64,000 nucleotides of DNA, taken from Oscheius onirici (Eukaryota > Nematoda > Chromadorea > Rhabditida > Rhabditidae). Both the position numbers and the translations under genes were made by a program. Positions 1 to 11,275 of this stretch are shown here, piece after piece (position 1 is the first letter of the stretch; every line of letters starts with the position of its first letter). The notes beneath the pieces were generated by a model. The model saw only the letters and a program-made list of their open reading frames with translations. It did not search any database and was not told the DNA's origin. Where the stretch lies: positions 4,724,398 to 4,788,397 of the forward strand of contig OW051469.1 in NCBI GenBank assembly GCA_932521025.1, in the 5' to 3' direction.

Positions 1-1348
1 TCTCCCTCTCAATAACACGACGGACATTTTGGCGACCATTGTCAAGTGAGTGATAGAGACAAAAACTGAATGCAGGGTTAAAGAGCTAGAAGGGCAGGCA
101 TAAATAGACTAAGAGATAGAACAAGATGGAATCCATCAGCTACAGAGAGACAGACGCTTTGGAACACATAAATATCCAACCTTCAGGGTCTGTCGCTTCA
201 TGGTCTGCAACCCGGACCCTTGTACTCGGCTCAGTGACTCGACTCGTCTCTTCTGTATCCGAGTCATGGTCGGCTGCATCATTCTGTTCGACCACGTCGA
301 TGAACTTGGCGCTTTCGTCAGGTTAGTCCATCAGCCGCCCAGAATCCAATTATTCGATTCCAGAGACGCGCCAATCAACATGAAGGCAGCCGTGACCGTA
401 ATCAAAGAACACACAGCTCCGGAACAGGCAGAGGCCCTTCTGAACTCTCTCCGATACACCACCAAGCACTTCAATTCTTCCTCAACTCCCAAATCAACAA
501 AAGCTGTCCTCTCAACATGAATCTCATCTTTCCCCTTCCGGCTACAATCATCTCGGTGTCCTCTCTTCCTGACCAATCTTCTTACTTTTTCGGTGATTGA
601 GTTTCTAGTCTTTTCTGCCTCTCTAGTCGATTCCGTGGCTCAATTTGAAACTTGGCCTTTCTCAACCCCACAGCCTGTGTTACGTCAATTCTCACTTCTT
701 AATGAATTTCATCAAAAGTTGTTATGATCCAGTTTTCAGTGCCTTTCGGTGAGTCGAGAAAATAACCATAACTACCAAAAAATGTTTTCCACCCGTTTCC
801 TCCAATCCTTTTCGGAAACAACTCGTCTACTTCTCTTCATTCAGCGGTAAGCCTCCTCCAAGGTCAGTAGCGAAACAATTTGCAAATAACACAAGTTTTT
901 CAAAGCAATTTTACGAGAATTACATAGGAAATTGTACAGGTTGGGTTGGGAACCGTTAAAGACAAGGCAATTGCTTCCAAAAGTATTATCTTGGGGCGGG
1001 AGCGTTTAGACTCGGAATAGACCCAAAAATTAGCTTGTTTTTGGTGGCAGTACCTAGAAATAGGCAGCTTTAAAAATAAAGGGAACTGAAACATTCGGAG
1101 GAGATAAATACTAGAAATCTTGTCTACTCGCCGGACCAGTTTGTGTATGTATTTCTAGAGAAGATTATGGGGCGGGAACCGTATTTATTCAAAAAATACG
1201 GTCAGATCTAGAAAGGTAGATATATTCATTTTGAGACAGCCAGGGGTGGACAAAAAACAGGAGGGGAAGGGGGAAATGATGGATAAGGCAAAAAAATATC
1301 TTAGCGCGATTGACCGTGTGTGAGATTGAACACTCTTCTTTCTTTCTC
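1..1348. other. Gene-free stretch downstream of cdc42
   Basis: I see no convincing gene here. Open frames are short and carry no domain. The only one with any character is a minus-strand frame at 331-576 with a hydrophobic run of about 20 residues (ACSGAVCSLITVTAAFMLIG), but it has no partner exons I could join. The segment from about 1300 up is the 3' flank of the minus-strand cdc42 gene. Confidence 0.5.
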
Positions 1349-2586
1349 TTAGATGATGGAACATTTCTTCTTCTTTTCCTGCTGCGGCGGCTCCAGAGCT
1401 GCCAAAATGGCCTCGTCGAACACGTTCTTCAGTCCTTTCTGAAAATGAAAAATGTAAGTTTGGACTCCTTTGATCTTGTCATGATATAGGCATGAACAAT
1501 GTGGAAAGAAGCAACATGGAATGGCTGAAGCGTACGCCCTAAAACGAGAACTGACGACAGTATTGTTAAAATCAAGCAAGCCAGTATTCTTGATCTAACA
1601 ACCATGCTCTCGGATTTTGTAAACAAATGTGAGAAAAATTAGAACTGGTTCTACGATTTCAGTTACGAATTTAACTGAAGACTGCTAAAAAAAATTCGGA
1701 CAATGAATCATATTCAGACTGAATTTCGCAAAGTTTTCTCTCAGTCGTTGCTACAGTTAAAGATAAGGCTGAAAACATGAAAATGAGATAAAATTACCTG
1801 TGTGAGAGCGGAACATTCGACGTATTTAACAGCCTTGAGATCCTTGGCTAGTTTCTCTCCCATCTCGGCCGAAATGGGCTTCTGTTTATTCTTGGCCAAT
1901 TTTTCCAGCATGGATGGGTCGTCTCGAAGATCGACTTGGGTTCCTACGAGCAGGAAGGGCGTCTTCGCGCAATGGTGCGCAATTTCCGGTACCCACTGGA
2001 AGGAAAACAAAGTTTTAGACTTGAAAAAGAACCTACTTTTTCCCTAACGTTCTCATATGATGCCGGCGCCACGACGCTGAAGCAGACGAGAAAAACGTCA
2101 GTCTGCGGATAGGAGAGAGGCCTCAATCTGTCGTAATCTTCCTGTCCGGCAGTATCGAATAGTCCCAAGGTGTAGGGCTCGCCGCCGATCATCACAGTCA
2201 CCTGGAAATTGAGGATATGAGTTCAAAATACGGATCCACGCAAATTTTTAGATGGGGAAAGAAAGCACGAAATTAGCAGGAGATGTGCAAGACGTGCTTT
2301 AGTACGGGCCCAGTCTTGACTTCTACAACTTCAAGCTGTTTTTAATCAAAATTTGAACATTCCACTGTTCGAAAAAGACAGGCAATTGGGGGAAAGAGGG
2401 GCCGGAAATCCGGTAACTTTGGCTGACCGCTTCCACACAAAAAAAGAGACAGGTAAAACTTACAGCATAGTTGTCGAAGACGGTTGGGACGTACTCGGAC
2501 GGGAATTTGTTCGTCGTGTAGGAAATGAGCAGGCAGGTTTTACCAACGGCTCCATCTCCAACTACCACACATTTGATCGTCTGCAT
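1349..2586 (-). CDS. cdc-42: Rho-family GTPase Cdc42
   Basis: Four exons (2464-2586, 2037-2201, 1798-1995, 1349-1438) join in frame to exactly 191 residues, the usual Cdc42 length. Visible motifs are the P-loop GDGAVGKT (residues 10-17), switch [11 protein letters not shown], switch [14 protein letters not shown], the base-binding TQVD and SAL motifs, a polybasic tail KKKK and a C-terminal prenylation box CSII. The MQTIK start and [12 protein letters not shown] tail point to Cdc42 rather than Rac. The protein cycles between GDP and GTP at membranes and controls actin and cell polarity. The ATG lies directly after a TTTTCAG acceptor, so the mRNA is either trans-spliced or has an upstream 5'UTR exon. 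Intron 2 is only 41 bp. Identity is secure; UTRs are not resolved. Confidence 0.97.
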
Positions 2587-2980
2587 CTGAAAATACTATA
2601 CAATAAAAACAGATTTCCTGTGTGTGAAAAGTGAAAGAACGAGAAGGACCGCGTCACTGACAGTCATGGCCAGTACAAATGCTGTGAATGACTCAGTATC
2701 GAAATCGATCGAAGTCACCCCGAGGGTGGGGAAGGTGAGATAGCGGAAAAGGTGATGTTTCGAACGGAGAGCGATTTCTAGGATTTCAATGTAAATAAAC
2801 CAAAAAAGGGGAAGGAACTTGGCATTGGAAAATACAGCCAAAATGGCACAGCTCCAACTTCTTGAAGCCTGCTTATATTTCCATCGATTGTAATCGAAAT
2901 TATGCAGAATTTCTTGTAGGAAATGATGAAAAAAGCTGAAAGGTTAAAAAAGTGAAAGCAAAGGGAATAACGGCTGTCTG

Positions 2981-3685
2981 GGGTTAGGGACTTTTCTTAG
3001 AAAAATTGTCTAAGAAAAGTCACACCGCAACTTTTCTTAGAAAAATAATACTAAGAAAAGTTGCGGTCGGATTTGTTGACCGTTACTTTTTTATATATTT
3101 TTTTCGTAAAGTAGTCGCCGTGTGATTACAAACCGGGTACTATAAAAATATTTTGAAAAAAAATCGAAAGAAAACCACGCTATAATTTTCGTTAGAAATT
3201 TTGGTAATACTCGAGCTGGAACCCCCTCAGTTCAAATTTTTGGCGCGTCAACCCCCTGGTGTTCATTTTTTATGTTTTTACCCATTTTCCACTCATCTTT
3301 ACACTTTCTGAGTATCTTTATCGAATTCTACGCCTAAAACAACCCCTAGAATCCGAACACTGCTCAAAATTTGAGCGAAATAGGCAATCTTTGCCTGCTA
3401 TTGTTCCCGCGAGTTTTCTTCGAAAATAAAAGGTTTTCCTTTGTAGTTTTCGGATTCTAGGGGTTGTTTTAGGCGTAGAATTCGATAAAGATACTCAGAA
3501 AGTGTAAAAATGGGTGGAAAATGGGTAAAAACATAAAAAATAAACACCAGGGGGTTGACGCGCCAAAAATTTGAACTGAGGGGGTTCCAGCTCGAGTATT
3601 ACCGAAATTTTTTTTAATGAAAAGTGGCGGTAAACTTCGACCGTGACTTTTCTTAGAAATTTTTTCTAAGAAAAGTCCCTAACCC
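2981..3685. mobile_element. Foldback (MULE-like) MITE
   Basis: A non-coding 705-bp element. It begins gggttaggg and ends with the exact reverse complement, ccctaaccc. It is flanked by a 9-bp direct repeat, ggctgtctg, at 2972-2980 and 3686-3694. About 150 bp of each arm (around 3205-3358 and 3448-3602) are near-perfect inverted copies. The subterminal regions hold small hairpins built from cttttcttag / ctaagaaaag. Nine-bp duplications and long foldback arms are typical of Mutator-like non-autonomous elements. It has no transposase and sits about 400 bp upstream of the cdc42 start. Confidence 0.85.
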
Positions 3686-4974
3686 GGCTGTCTGTAATTG
3701 CGAAACAAACTGCCGGCGACTTTTTGGCGATTTCGTCATGTTTCTGAGGTTGAATTTTACATGAAATTGACAGACAACTAACACTATCTGAATTTCCAGT
3801 TAAAAAAATCGAAAACAATGAAAAAAGAAAGGTGTCAAGGTCAGGAGACCGAATTACATACGCTGTTCAGAGTAAATTTGTTCTTTCGAATGCTTTCAGT
3901 TATTTTTCTTTCTTTTTTTTGCTGCGAGAACAAAAACCACTGACTTCCATACATTCTACTGATTAAAAACGGAAAAATATAACTAGAAAATGGGGAAGAA
4001 TTGAGGAAAAATGGGTCAGATTTGATGAAGAAATACGAAGGAAAGTTTGAAATGATGCGCCAAAAATACAGTATCCTAAATTCTTTATGGAAAATGCCAT
4101 TTCAAGCTTTCCAATCACTGAGCATTACTCTTTCATAATTTTGGGGCAAAAATGAGATGAAAAGAGAGCTGAAAACAGTCTCTGAATCGAGGTAGGGCAG
4201 CATTGGACGCGAGGCGGTCGCGCCGCGTACAACTATTTTAGCCGTAGCGCTAGAACCTAGAACGCAGCCGAGAGACAAGAACAGAGACATCACAACGACA
4301 AAAGAGAAGGCGTTGTAATGAGCAGTCAGAAGAGGTGAAAAACGACTGTGCGGCTTTCGGAAAACAAATGGTTTTTGTCTGTTCAGTTGTTTGTTGATCT
4401 TTTGGTCTTTTCTGTAGTTTTAATTTCTATACCGAATTCTAAAAAAGATGGTAAAACTGAATTGGAACGCTTGAACCTAGGGACAGAATAGCTCCTTGTC
4501 TTCCGTCCACACGACCATAAGCCGAGAGACAAACGCGAACGCGGGAAAATTCCACTGGACAAGGCATGCTCGACCAATAACATCGTCGTCTTAGGGAAAG
4601 TAGGTTGCGTCAGATCCAAAAAAACAGAGACTCGGACGCTTTTGTAATCGAGAAGAAACTCACCTTCAGCTGTCTCTTGTCTCTCTTATCCATTGCCAGT
4701 CTCGACTCATCGATGTAATGTATAATGGTGAGACTAGGGGGCTGAAAATTTGTTACAGTTGAAACGAGAAAATCAAACCGGAGGAAGTTGAGACGGTCTG
4801 GAAGGATCCATTTAGTCGCAGTTGGGCCAGCTGGGCGGAAGGCTGCAAGACTGTTGGGAAATCTATGCAAAACAGCCTGTTGACTTCGAGAGACGTTTTG
4901 TTTTGTATCGTATCAGCTGACTGAAGAAGAAAAAGTGCAGAAATATACAAGGAGATATTTATTCCAATCCATTA
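3686..4974. other. Intergenic stretch with one possible minus-strand exon
   Basis: No complete gene is recognised. One minus-strand segment, about 4662-4743, looks like an exon: a TTTTCAG acceptor, an open frame containing HYIDESRLAMDKRDKRQLK, and a GTGAGT donor. I could not find a coherent upstream or downstream partner. It may be a 5'UTR or alternative exon of the minus-strand cdc42 locus, or spurious. The polyadenylation signal of the next minus gene (AATAAA on the minus strand, about 4956-4961) ends the stretch. Confidence 0.35.
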
Positions 4975-5524
4975 TTACAAGCTAACAAGATCAGCTCCGT
5001 GTTGACTCTTCTCCAGTTTCTTGCATTCTTCGTAAGCATCCCAGCCGGCATAGATCGAGAAGACAATTTGACCGGTTACCACAATCCCAACGACTATGGG
5101 TTCCTGTCCCATTGAAGGATGACCCAAAAAGTAAACGGTGCAGATAAAGAATGGAAGGAACAGCATCAGCTGAACATTGAGTATTTAGCCAGAGTTGAAA
5201 AAGACTGACCGAAAACAGCACGTTCGGGATAAACAGCCTTTTGTTCTTTGTGAAGATTCCGATAAAGGTACAAGCAGTTGTAATGCAATAAACCGCAGCG
5301 AGTATTGTCTGGACAATTGCCGGAAAGCTAAATATCGTTTTAGAGACCGGAGCAACTTACAGAAACGAGTAAAGCATAGGTGAATCTCGGGCTTTAGAAG
5401 AGAGCTGTAGGAAAAATGAAACGTTGAACCAGATCAGGACGACGAGAATCAGGACGAAAACTGTTTGAGTTCCCGTCACTAGAAGTAGTCTCTTCCTCTT
5501 ATTAGAGAGGTTTTGGCACAGCAT
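4975..5524 (-). CDS. Small four-transmembrane protein, family unknown
   Basis: Three exons (5361-5524, 5210-5327, 4975-5169) join in phase to 158 residues. The start MLCQNLSNKRKR is followed by four hydrophobic segments: LLLVTGTQTVFVLILVVLIW, FPAIVQTILAAVYCITTACT, LFIPNVLFSLMLFLPFFICT and IVVGIVVTGQIVFSIYAGWD. It ends in a short charged tail, ECKKLEKSQHGADLVSL. Introns are 33 and 40 bp. Topology resembles the small tetraspan proteins common in nematodes, but I see no defining motif and cannot assign a family. A minus-strand AATAAA lies just past the stop. The middle intron donor is GTCAGT, slightly off consensus, but the joined reading is continuous through TM3, which supports it. Confidence 0.75.
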
Positions 5525-5830
5525 CGGAATGAGAACTGTTTGGTTTTGGTTTGTTTAAAACAGTAGGAGATTGGATTACATCACACCACAGTTTTGATCG
5601 AATGTACTTTCGCGAACGGATGAACATCAAACAGAGAGACAAAGGAATTGAGAGATTTCGACATGAAAGAAAGAGATTGTCTGGAAATGAAGACTATTCT
5701 CGAGCACGTGCAGAAATGGAGTGAATCTGATGTAGCCTTTTTCCATAAGCAAGAGAAAAACCTCCTGGCCTCTAGAAAGTGCAAGATGGATCGTTTGAAA
5801 CCAAAGAAAATGATTTATTGCACCGGCATA

Positions 5831-6452
5831 TTAGTACGTGTACTCTGCCTTAAAATTCTTTGCCATGACTCCATATTGGTTGTTGGCCACACAGGCGTAG
5901 ACGCCCTGATCGCCCATTGTTGCCGGATCTGAATACAGTACTTTCAACAGTTTTGATAAAATGTTACCGATTTCCAGCTTGCTCCAAAGGGTTTCGTTGG
6001 GCAACGGCTTCTCGTAGTACTGAATCAAGGACAGTTCACCAAAGTTTATCGAACTCACATGAATATTTGGTTTAGGATGGATCTCCGATCCTTCTTTGAA
6101 CCATCTTACCGTCGGTCTTGGCTCTCCTCTTGCCTAAAGTTCTCTGTTAAGAGATAACATAAAACATACCCTGCAAATAAGTACCAGTTTGTATCCCAGT
6201 CTGAATGTTTGAGAAAAGTGTGAACCCGTGATTATTTGAGCACTCTGCAACAGATCAATTTGTTCCGTTCTCTGCCCTGTTCTTCAAACTCACCCTATTA
6301 TCCGCCAGTGTATTGTGAACCAGAGAAAACTCTGCCACTTGAGCAAACTGCAGATTACTTTTTCCCTTTCCTTTGCCCCCTCTTCGGCCTCCACGACCAT
6401 CTGCCTCCCGAGCAAAACAGAACAAAAGAAGAAAAACTATCAATGGTCTCAT
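5831..6452 (-). CDS. Secreted single-immunoglobulin-domain protein (OIG/ZIG-like)
   Basis: Four exons (6294-6452, 6170-6244, 5968-6133, 5831-5928) give 165 residues. A signal peptide, MRPLIVFLLLFCFAREADG, precedes a basic Gly/Arg/Lys-rich linker. One I-set Ig domain follows: the first Cys in KLVLICRARGEP, the core Trp in TVRWFKEGSEI, and the closing D.G.Y.C motif in MGDQGVYACVANNQYG. Introns are 36-49 bp. Nematode OIG and ZIG proteins of this build act outside the cell in synapse organisation and in keeping axons and cell bodies in place. That role is inferred from family resemblance only. There is no membrane segment or GPI signal, so it should be fully secreted. Confidence 0.85.
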
Positions 6453-6861
6453 TATCTGGAAATTGTGATAAATGACAATTAAATGGAGAGGATTGTTGAG
6501 AGAGCAGGGGATCTGATTGAAGACAGCTGTTGGAACCACATTACGACATGTGTCCACGTGCTGGACCAAAAAAAAGAAAAGGGAGCCATAGTTTAGGATG
6601 ATGGCCTTTCCACTTGGGAATAGCACTTCAGCCCGATTCCCGGCCACTCAGGGGCTAATTCAACTGACAGCGTTCGATTTTTTTCGAATTGGAAAACTGT
6701 TATGATAGTCTTAGAAACCATTCTAAACGGATCTGTGCATTCTTGCCTCAATGTTTTAAAATAACTTAATATCTCTCAATCAAAAAATATTTCTTGCGTG
6801 ATGCGACAAAATGACGTAAATGTCTTTCTGGCTCTCTGCAGAGCCTGGAATCTGTTCTCTT

Positions 6862-7126
6862 ATGCCCAATTATTTTGAATGGGCACGGCTGCTGCCTCTC
6901 CAGCTGTCATCTCCTCCAGTTATGATCAGCTTCCTGACTCTTCTGGGCCTAATTTGTCTTGTTATTGTCATCGTCACAATCTCCACAGCAGACCAAAACG
7001 TGAGTTCTTTTCACGAGTATTCACATTTTTTGAGGTTTGCAGGCTTCTTCAGAGGATCACGAAGAGATGCGCGACCTTTTCAAAATACTCAATGATCTTG
7101 ATTCAGAGGCAGATAAAAATGCTTAG
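6862..7126 (+). CDS. Small single-pass membrane protein
   Basis: Two exons (to 6999, then 7043-7126) join in phase. From the ATG at 6862 the protein is 73 residues; an upstream in-frame ATG at 6820 would give 87. I prefer 6862 because a CTCTCTGCAG acceptor lies between the two. One membrane span (MISFLTLLGLICLVIVIVTI) is followed by a short acidic tail containing EDHEEMRDLFKILNDLD. The intron is 43 bp. No family is recognised. It converges with the minus-strand gene ending at 7183, leaving only about 57 bp between stop codons. Confidence 0.6.
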
Positions 7127-7182
7127 CAAACACGCTGATACAAACTACCGGTCTGGATCAAATTGTTTATTTGTAAAAACTG

Positions 7183-8539
7183 TCAGTTTTGATGGCGTCC
7201 CGTAGATAGATAAGTTGACAGAAGGTTACAAAACGCTTCGGGAACGAGGGGTAGATCGGGATCAAAAGAGTAAGCGGAATAATCGAGAGGGCTTCTTGAA
7301 GAATATATTCTTTCGTGGAAGAAAATCATGCCGGATAGTTTTCGAATGTTCACAAAAACATCAAATTGAACCTCTAACAGTGGTTCTCTGACTATTTCTG
7401 TGCTGATAATCAGAAAACTGTCGTTGCGGTTTGGGACAAATGTGAGTTCCTTCTCTGCAACAGTCCAAGACTGCCAGTCTTTCAAAATTGCCGTCACATC
7501 GGCAGGAACAGTGTGCCAGCCGTCGAATTCCTTGCACTTGTGAGTCCAGTTGCCGGAACGCCATTGCTGAAATCGAAATATGGATAGAAAAAAAGAGTCA
7601 AAGAATTGAACACACAAGTAAAGTACCTGAATAATTGCTCCAAGTTCACTACAAGTGATGCCTTCTATGCGCTCGGCAGCATCCCAGAGCTCCGGTCTGT
7701 CCTCGATCTGATGCCAAAACCATACTGTTCGATGAAAGGGTGTTTCATCTTGTTCAGGATAACAACGACATGGTCGCCATCCCAGCATCCCTGCTGCATG
7801 TCAAACGTGAAAGGAAGAATGAAAGTCGGATCATGAATATGGACGTGGTTAGAGTAAGCAAATCTCAAATGTCCAAAGTAAGCATCATTAGGATTCTGCA
7901 AGTTTTCTCAGGTTTTCTATCACTTTGTTCCTTTCTCACAAGGCTAGTTTGCCTTTTATTGACTCCCATCGGTCAACAGGTCTCTTTCGAGACAGCAAAA
8001 GTTACCTGACCGTGCCACCCCTTTTGAAGCTGACCACCTCTAATTCTAATACTGAATGCAGTGATGTTCCTTGACAGAAGTTCATTAAAAAACTTGGAGA
8101 GTCGAAAAGAGCGAGAAAAAGCACGCGAATGCATCTAAACGGTTATACGTCCCTCAAAACTGCAAACCTTTGAAAAGATCGCGAATATGTCTTTTCGTGA
8201 AAGAGTATTCAAGGAAACCGATTCCGGAAGGGCAAGAGAAAAAGTCTCGCGTTTCTCCACAACCTTGATATACTGTTCGTTCACATATTTTCGTTTACAA
8301 GACTCAAGCAGATGACTCCGTCTCCTTTTGAATTCTTCATCACTGAGCTGAAGAATTGTTTTTATCTATTTTTTGTGAATATAGTACAAACCTTGAAAAC
8401 ATGAACAGCACTGTCGGTGAGAAAGTCCTCTGGGTTGAGAAAGTTATCTCCCATATCCAGATATAGGGTGAAGAGGAATAGATCGGCGTGATGTACTCGG
8501 CCACAACGCAAAGCGTTCATTAAAAAGAAATCGATAAGA
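7183..8539 (-). CDS. Unidentified multi-exon gene (5' end unresolved)
   Basis: Six exons fit in phase: 8392-8539, 8168-8347, 8006-8134, 7770-7895, 7627-7707 and 7183-7566. They give about 290 residues, ending HQN. The first listed exon needs two bases from an earlier exon that I could not place; a possible upstream region is 8600-8830. No domain is recognised. The product is soluble-looking, with aromatic-rich stretches such as DPTFILPFTFDMQQGCWDG and QWRSGNWTHKCKEFDGW. The join 7770/7707 uses a weak GTCGTT donor and is the least certain: between 7614 and 7790 two frames stay open over the same bases. A frameshift or unusual splice there is possible. Confidence 0.55.
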
Positions 8540-8851
8540 CTGTGATAGAATTCAGATCACCAGATAAACAACGAAGAATGAGAATACTGAATACATGGAA
8601 ATGCCCCTTATTAGTTTTTCTTCGTCCGTATACTACTTCTTACATTGTTGTTCCTCCACCACTGCTGTATCCTTCCAGCTTTTATTTACACCCGGCACCC
8701 GGATAAAGACACGGCGTTCTTCTGCCCTCAATCGATGTGTAATTGCCCCAGCTCTAACCTGGCCCAATTTTCCCAAGAGACTCTCATGCACCCACAAAGG
8801 CTCTATTACAACTTGCACTTTCCTTTACCAGTCCCTTTTCCTCAGATGTGA

Positions 8852-10708
8852 ATGGACGAGACCGAGCTGCAAGAGTTCGATGGCCACCTGCCCAAAATTC
8901 ACGTCCATTATGACTTCCGGCCGATAAAGGTTCGCTTTGCCCTGACACTTTGAGTCCTTTTAAAGGTCAGAGTCTATCGAAATGGCGACGAGAATGATCT
9001 TGGAAAAGAACTGTTCGTCACGAGGAAAGAGTTCAAACACTGGATTGTTTTCCTGGATGTCTTGACAAAAAAGCTAGGCACAACTACAGCTATCAATAAA
9101 CTGTATACAGTCCTTGGGGACAAGATAGATCACGTAGGTTTGTATTTTCTTCTTGAAACAGTAATTACAGTTTGATGACTTAATTCCAAAAGGGGAGTAT
9201 GTGGCAGTTGAGAAGAATGCGTTTGTGCCCTGTGATTATGGAAAGTATAGACCTGAACGGGCTCAGGAGAAGGCGAGTTGTTGGCCAGAACTTTTCGATT
9301 TGGTTCAGAAATGGAGATCAACACTTCATCCGGAAGAAGATAGACTGCACTTTTTGAATTCGGCTGAAACTATTGACATTTACTTAAAGAACGAGGGATA
9401 CGGTAGTTATACAGGTAAAAATATCGAAAACGAACAACATAGTCTTGGGAATGGGTCGGTCCGATTTTTAGACTTAGCCTTGACGGAGTCTCTGACACTA
9501 AATACCTTTTAGAAAATGAACCGTTTGTATTGACAGTTAGAAAGAAAGTGAAAAGAAAGGAATGTTTCGACCTGCGGATCAATCGAAACATTTTATTTTC
9601 ATCAGAAAATAATTACTTTTTAGTGAGTAAAATGCAATTTTCTGAAGAATGGTCAGATTTCAGGACCCAGCTCAAAAAACTCTGTTACTCTTTTCTTGGA
9701 AAATATTATCTCTTTAGGTCTTCCCTATTTTCTGTTTAGGTCTTCCCTATCCACACGACTCCGTTTTGGCCAACAGTCACAGTCATTCCGCTATGCATAT
9801 GAACTCGCATGTTCACATGGAACAGGTAACAAACCACGGAGCCTATTGAACCAGTTTCAGTTCGGAGGAAGTCTTGAGAAACTGAACAAGGTGGGAAGAA
9901 AAATCATTCCAGATAACCGGGAACACAGCAAAAGTAAAAGTTCAGGTTGGCTGTAATAAAAGTTTCAGGTGAAATCCACCTGCCCAAGCTGATTGGCTTG
10001 TCTGATGCAAACTCCAGTGACATGGAAATGAAGGACAAGTCTTCGGAAGAACTGAATTTGCCACTGATAGTTCAGACCGCAGCAACTTCCAGCGAGGAGA
10101 CTCTTCCCACAAAAATCAGAATTCCTCAGCTGAAAACAGAATCTTCAGTTACAGCAGTAGAGAATAAGAATCCAAATGTTGAAAAGAAGCAGAAAGACGA
10201 GATCATTTCAATCAAGCCTAAATTGGATGGGATTTACGAAGAGAATGGGCATATTATAGTTCCTTTGATGACTCCGACAAAATATACTCTGGGAAGGAGT
10301 CCAGAAGGGAATACATTTGTCTTCACTAAGAACAGACAATTTTCAGTCAGTCCGCAATCTAAAAGACAAGAAGAATCTGAGGACAAACCTCCACCAAACG
10401 TTAATCCAAGTTCCAATATTAGAAGTGAGTTAGCGTCTCCTAACTGATTTTATTTTTCCAGATCTTTTTGATGCTGATCTCGATGCTGTGAGAGGAATGA
10501 GAAGACCTCGAGTGGTTGAACAGATTGTGGAGAGAACAGAACGTCGAATCTATAGAGAACTGTCCGATGATAGGGATCAACTCATGGTGAGGAACATAGA
10601 TGAACCAGATACTGCTGGTTTCAGCCTCCGAGAGAGATTGTCAAAAACACTTCTAGCTACAAGACGTATCTCTGGGATAAGAGAAGATTCGATCCGGATT
10701 TTGATTAA
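8852..10708 (+). CDS. Doublecortin-domain protein
   Basis: Clear exons are 8852-8929, 8966-9133, 9171-9414, 9513-9622, then 9969-10424, 10462-10586 and 10625-10708. After MDETELQEFDGHLPK comes a doublecortin fold: VRVYRNGD near its start, then LGTTTAINKLYTVLGDKIDH and DDLIPKGEYVAVEK. Such domains bind the microtubule lattice, so a role in microtubule stability or cilia is likely. No kinase domain is present, unlike ZYG-8. The C-terminal half is low-complexity and charged and ends FDPDFD. Splicing between about 9623 and 9968 is ambiguous (likely exons 9664-9683 and 9740-9825), because a 22-bp repeat there gives competing frames. Three introns are 36-41 bp. Confidence 0.8.
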
Positions 10709-10886
10709 TTTCAATTTTATACCCACCAAGCTTTCTGTGCTAGTCTTTCAATGCTGGTTACTCCCTTGTTTAATTTTTTACACAATAAAAATTGTTTTAA
10801 AATTCGTTTGTGATGTAACTTTGAAAAATATTTTCTATTATATTAAAAGAAAACGTTATATTTTCCAACAAGGTGAAAAACGTTGC

Positions 10887-10894
10887 TATAAAAG
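10887..10894 (+). promoter_or_regulatory. TATA-like box of the MSP-domain gene
   Basis: TATAAAAG lies 31-38 bp before the ATG at 10925. That spacing allows only a very short 5'UTR, as in many compact nematode sperm genes. An AAATTCAG acceptor-like site also ends at 10919. Confidence 0.45.
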
Positions 10895-10924
10895 ACGTTA
10901 CGAAAATCCTCAAATTCAGTTACA

Positions 10925-11275
10925 ATGGGAGTAGAGCTGTCCATCGATCCTCCGAACTGCAAGGCTCAGGTCGGAGCCACCTCGAAGCACAAGTTGGTCA
11001 ACCACACCGACAAGCCTCTAGCCTATCGTGTCAAGCCCTCAGACGGAGTACCAACTTATACCGTAACCAAGCCTGACCAGGGAATCATCCAGGTCGGCTA
11101 CACCGCCGAGCTGATCTTTTCTCGTCCCGAGGGAAAAGTCAAGGCTGATGTTCTGACTGTCGAATACGCTTCGGTAGGTGATGATGCCAGGGACGCTGCT
11201 GCCGCCTTCAGCACTGGAAAACCATCGGGAGAGATCGTCGGAGCTAGTGTGATCAAGCTTTCGGCTGCGGAATGA
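10925..11275 (+). CDS. Sperm-specific MSP-domain protein (SSP/class P-like)
   Basis: An intronless 116-residue protein. It starts MGVELSIDPPNCKAQVGATS and has the immunoglobulin-like MSP-domain pattern: a Pro-rich first strand, THKLVNHTDKPLAYRVK-like strand pair, a DQGIIQVGYTAELIF strand, and the nematode signature DDARDAAAAF near the C-terminus, as in C. elegans SSP proteins (ADATDPQAAF). The family is expressed in spermatocytes and belongs to the MSP cytoskeletal group. The short length without extension argues against a VAP. A polyadenylation signal AATAAA overlaps the end of the stop region, so the 3'UTR is minimal. Confidence 0.9.
   Translation: MGVELSIDPPNCKAQVGATSKHKLVNHTDKPLAYRVKPSDGVPTYTVTKPDQGIIQVGYTAELIFSRPEGKVKADVLTVEYASVGDDARDAAAAFSTGKPSGEIVGASVIKLSAAE

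Noticed and set aside
8595-8927. Plus-strand 110-residue frame ahead of the doublecortin gene
   Set aside because: The real exon at 8852-8929 is in another frame, and this frame shows no domain; the opposite strand may hold the missing first exon of the 7183-8539 gene but could not be joined.
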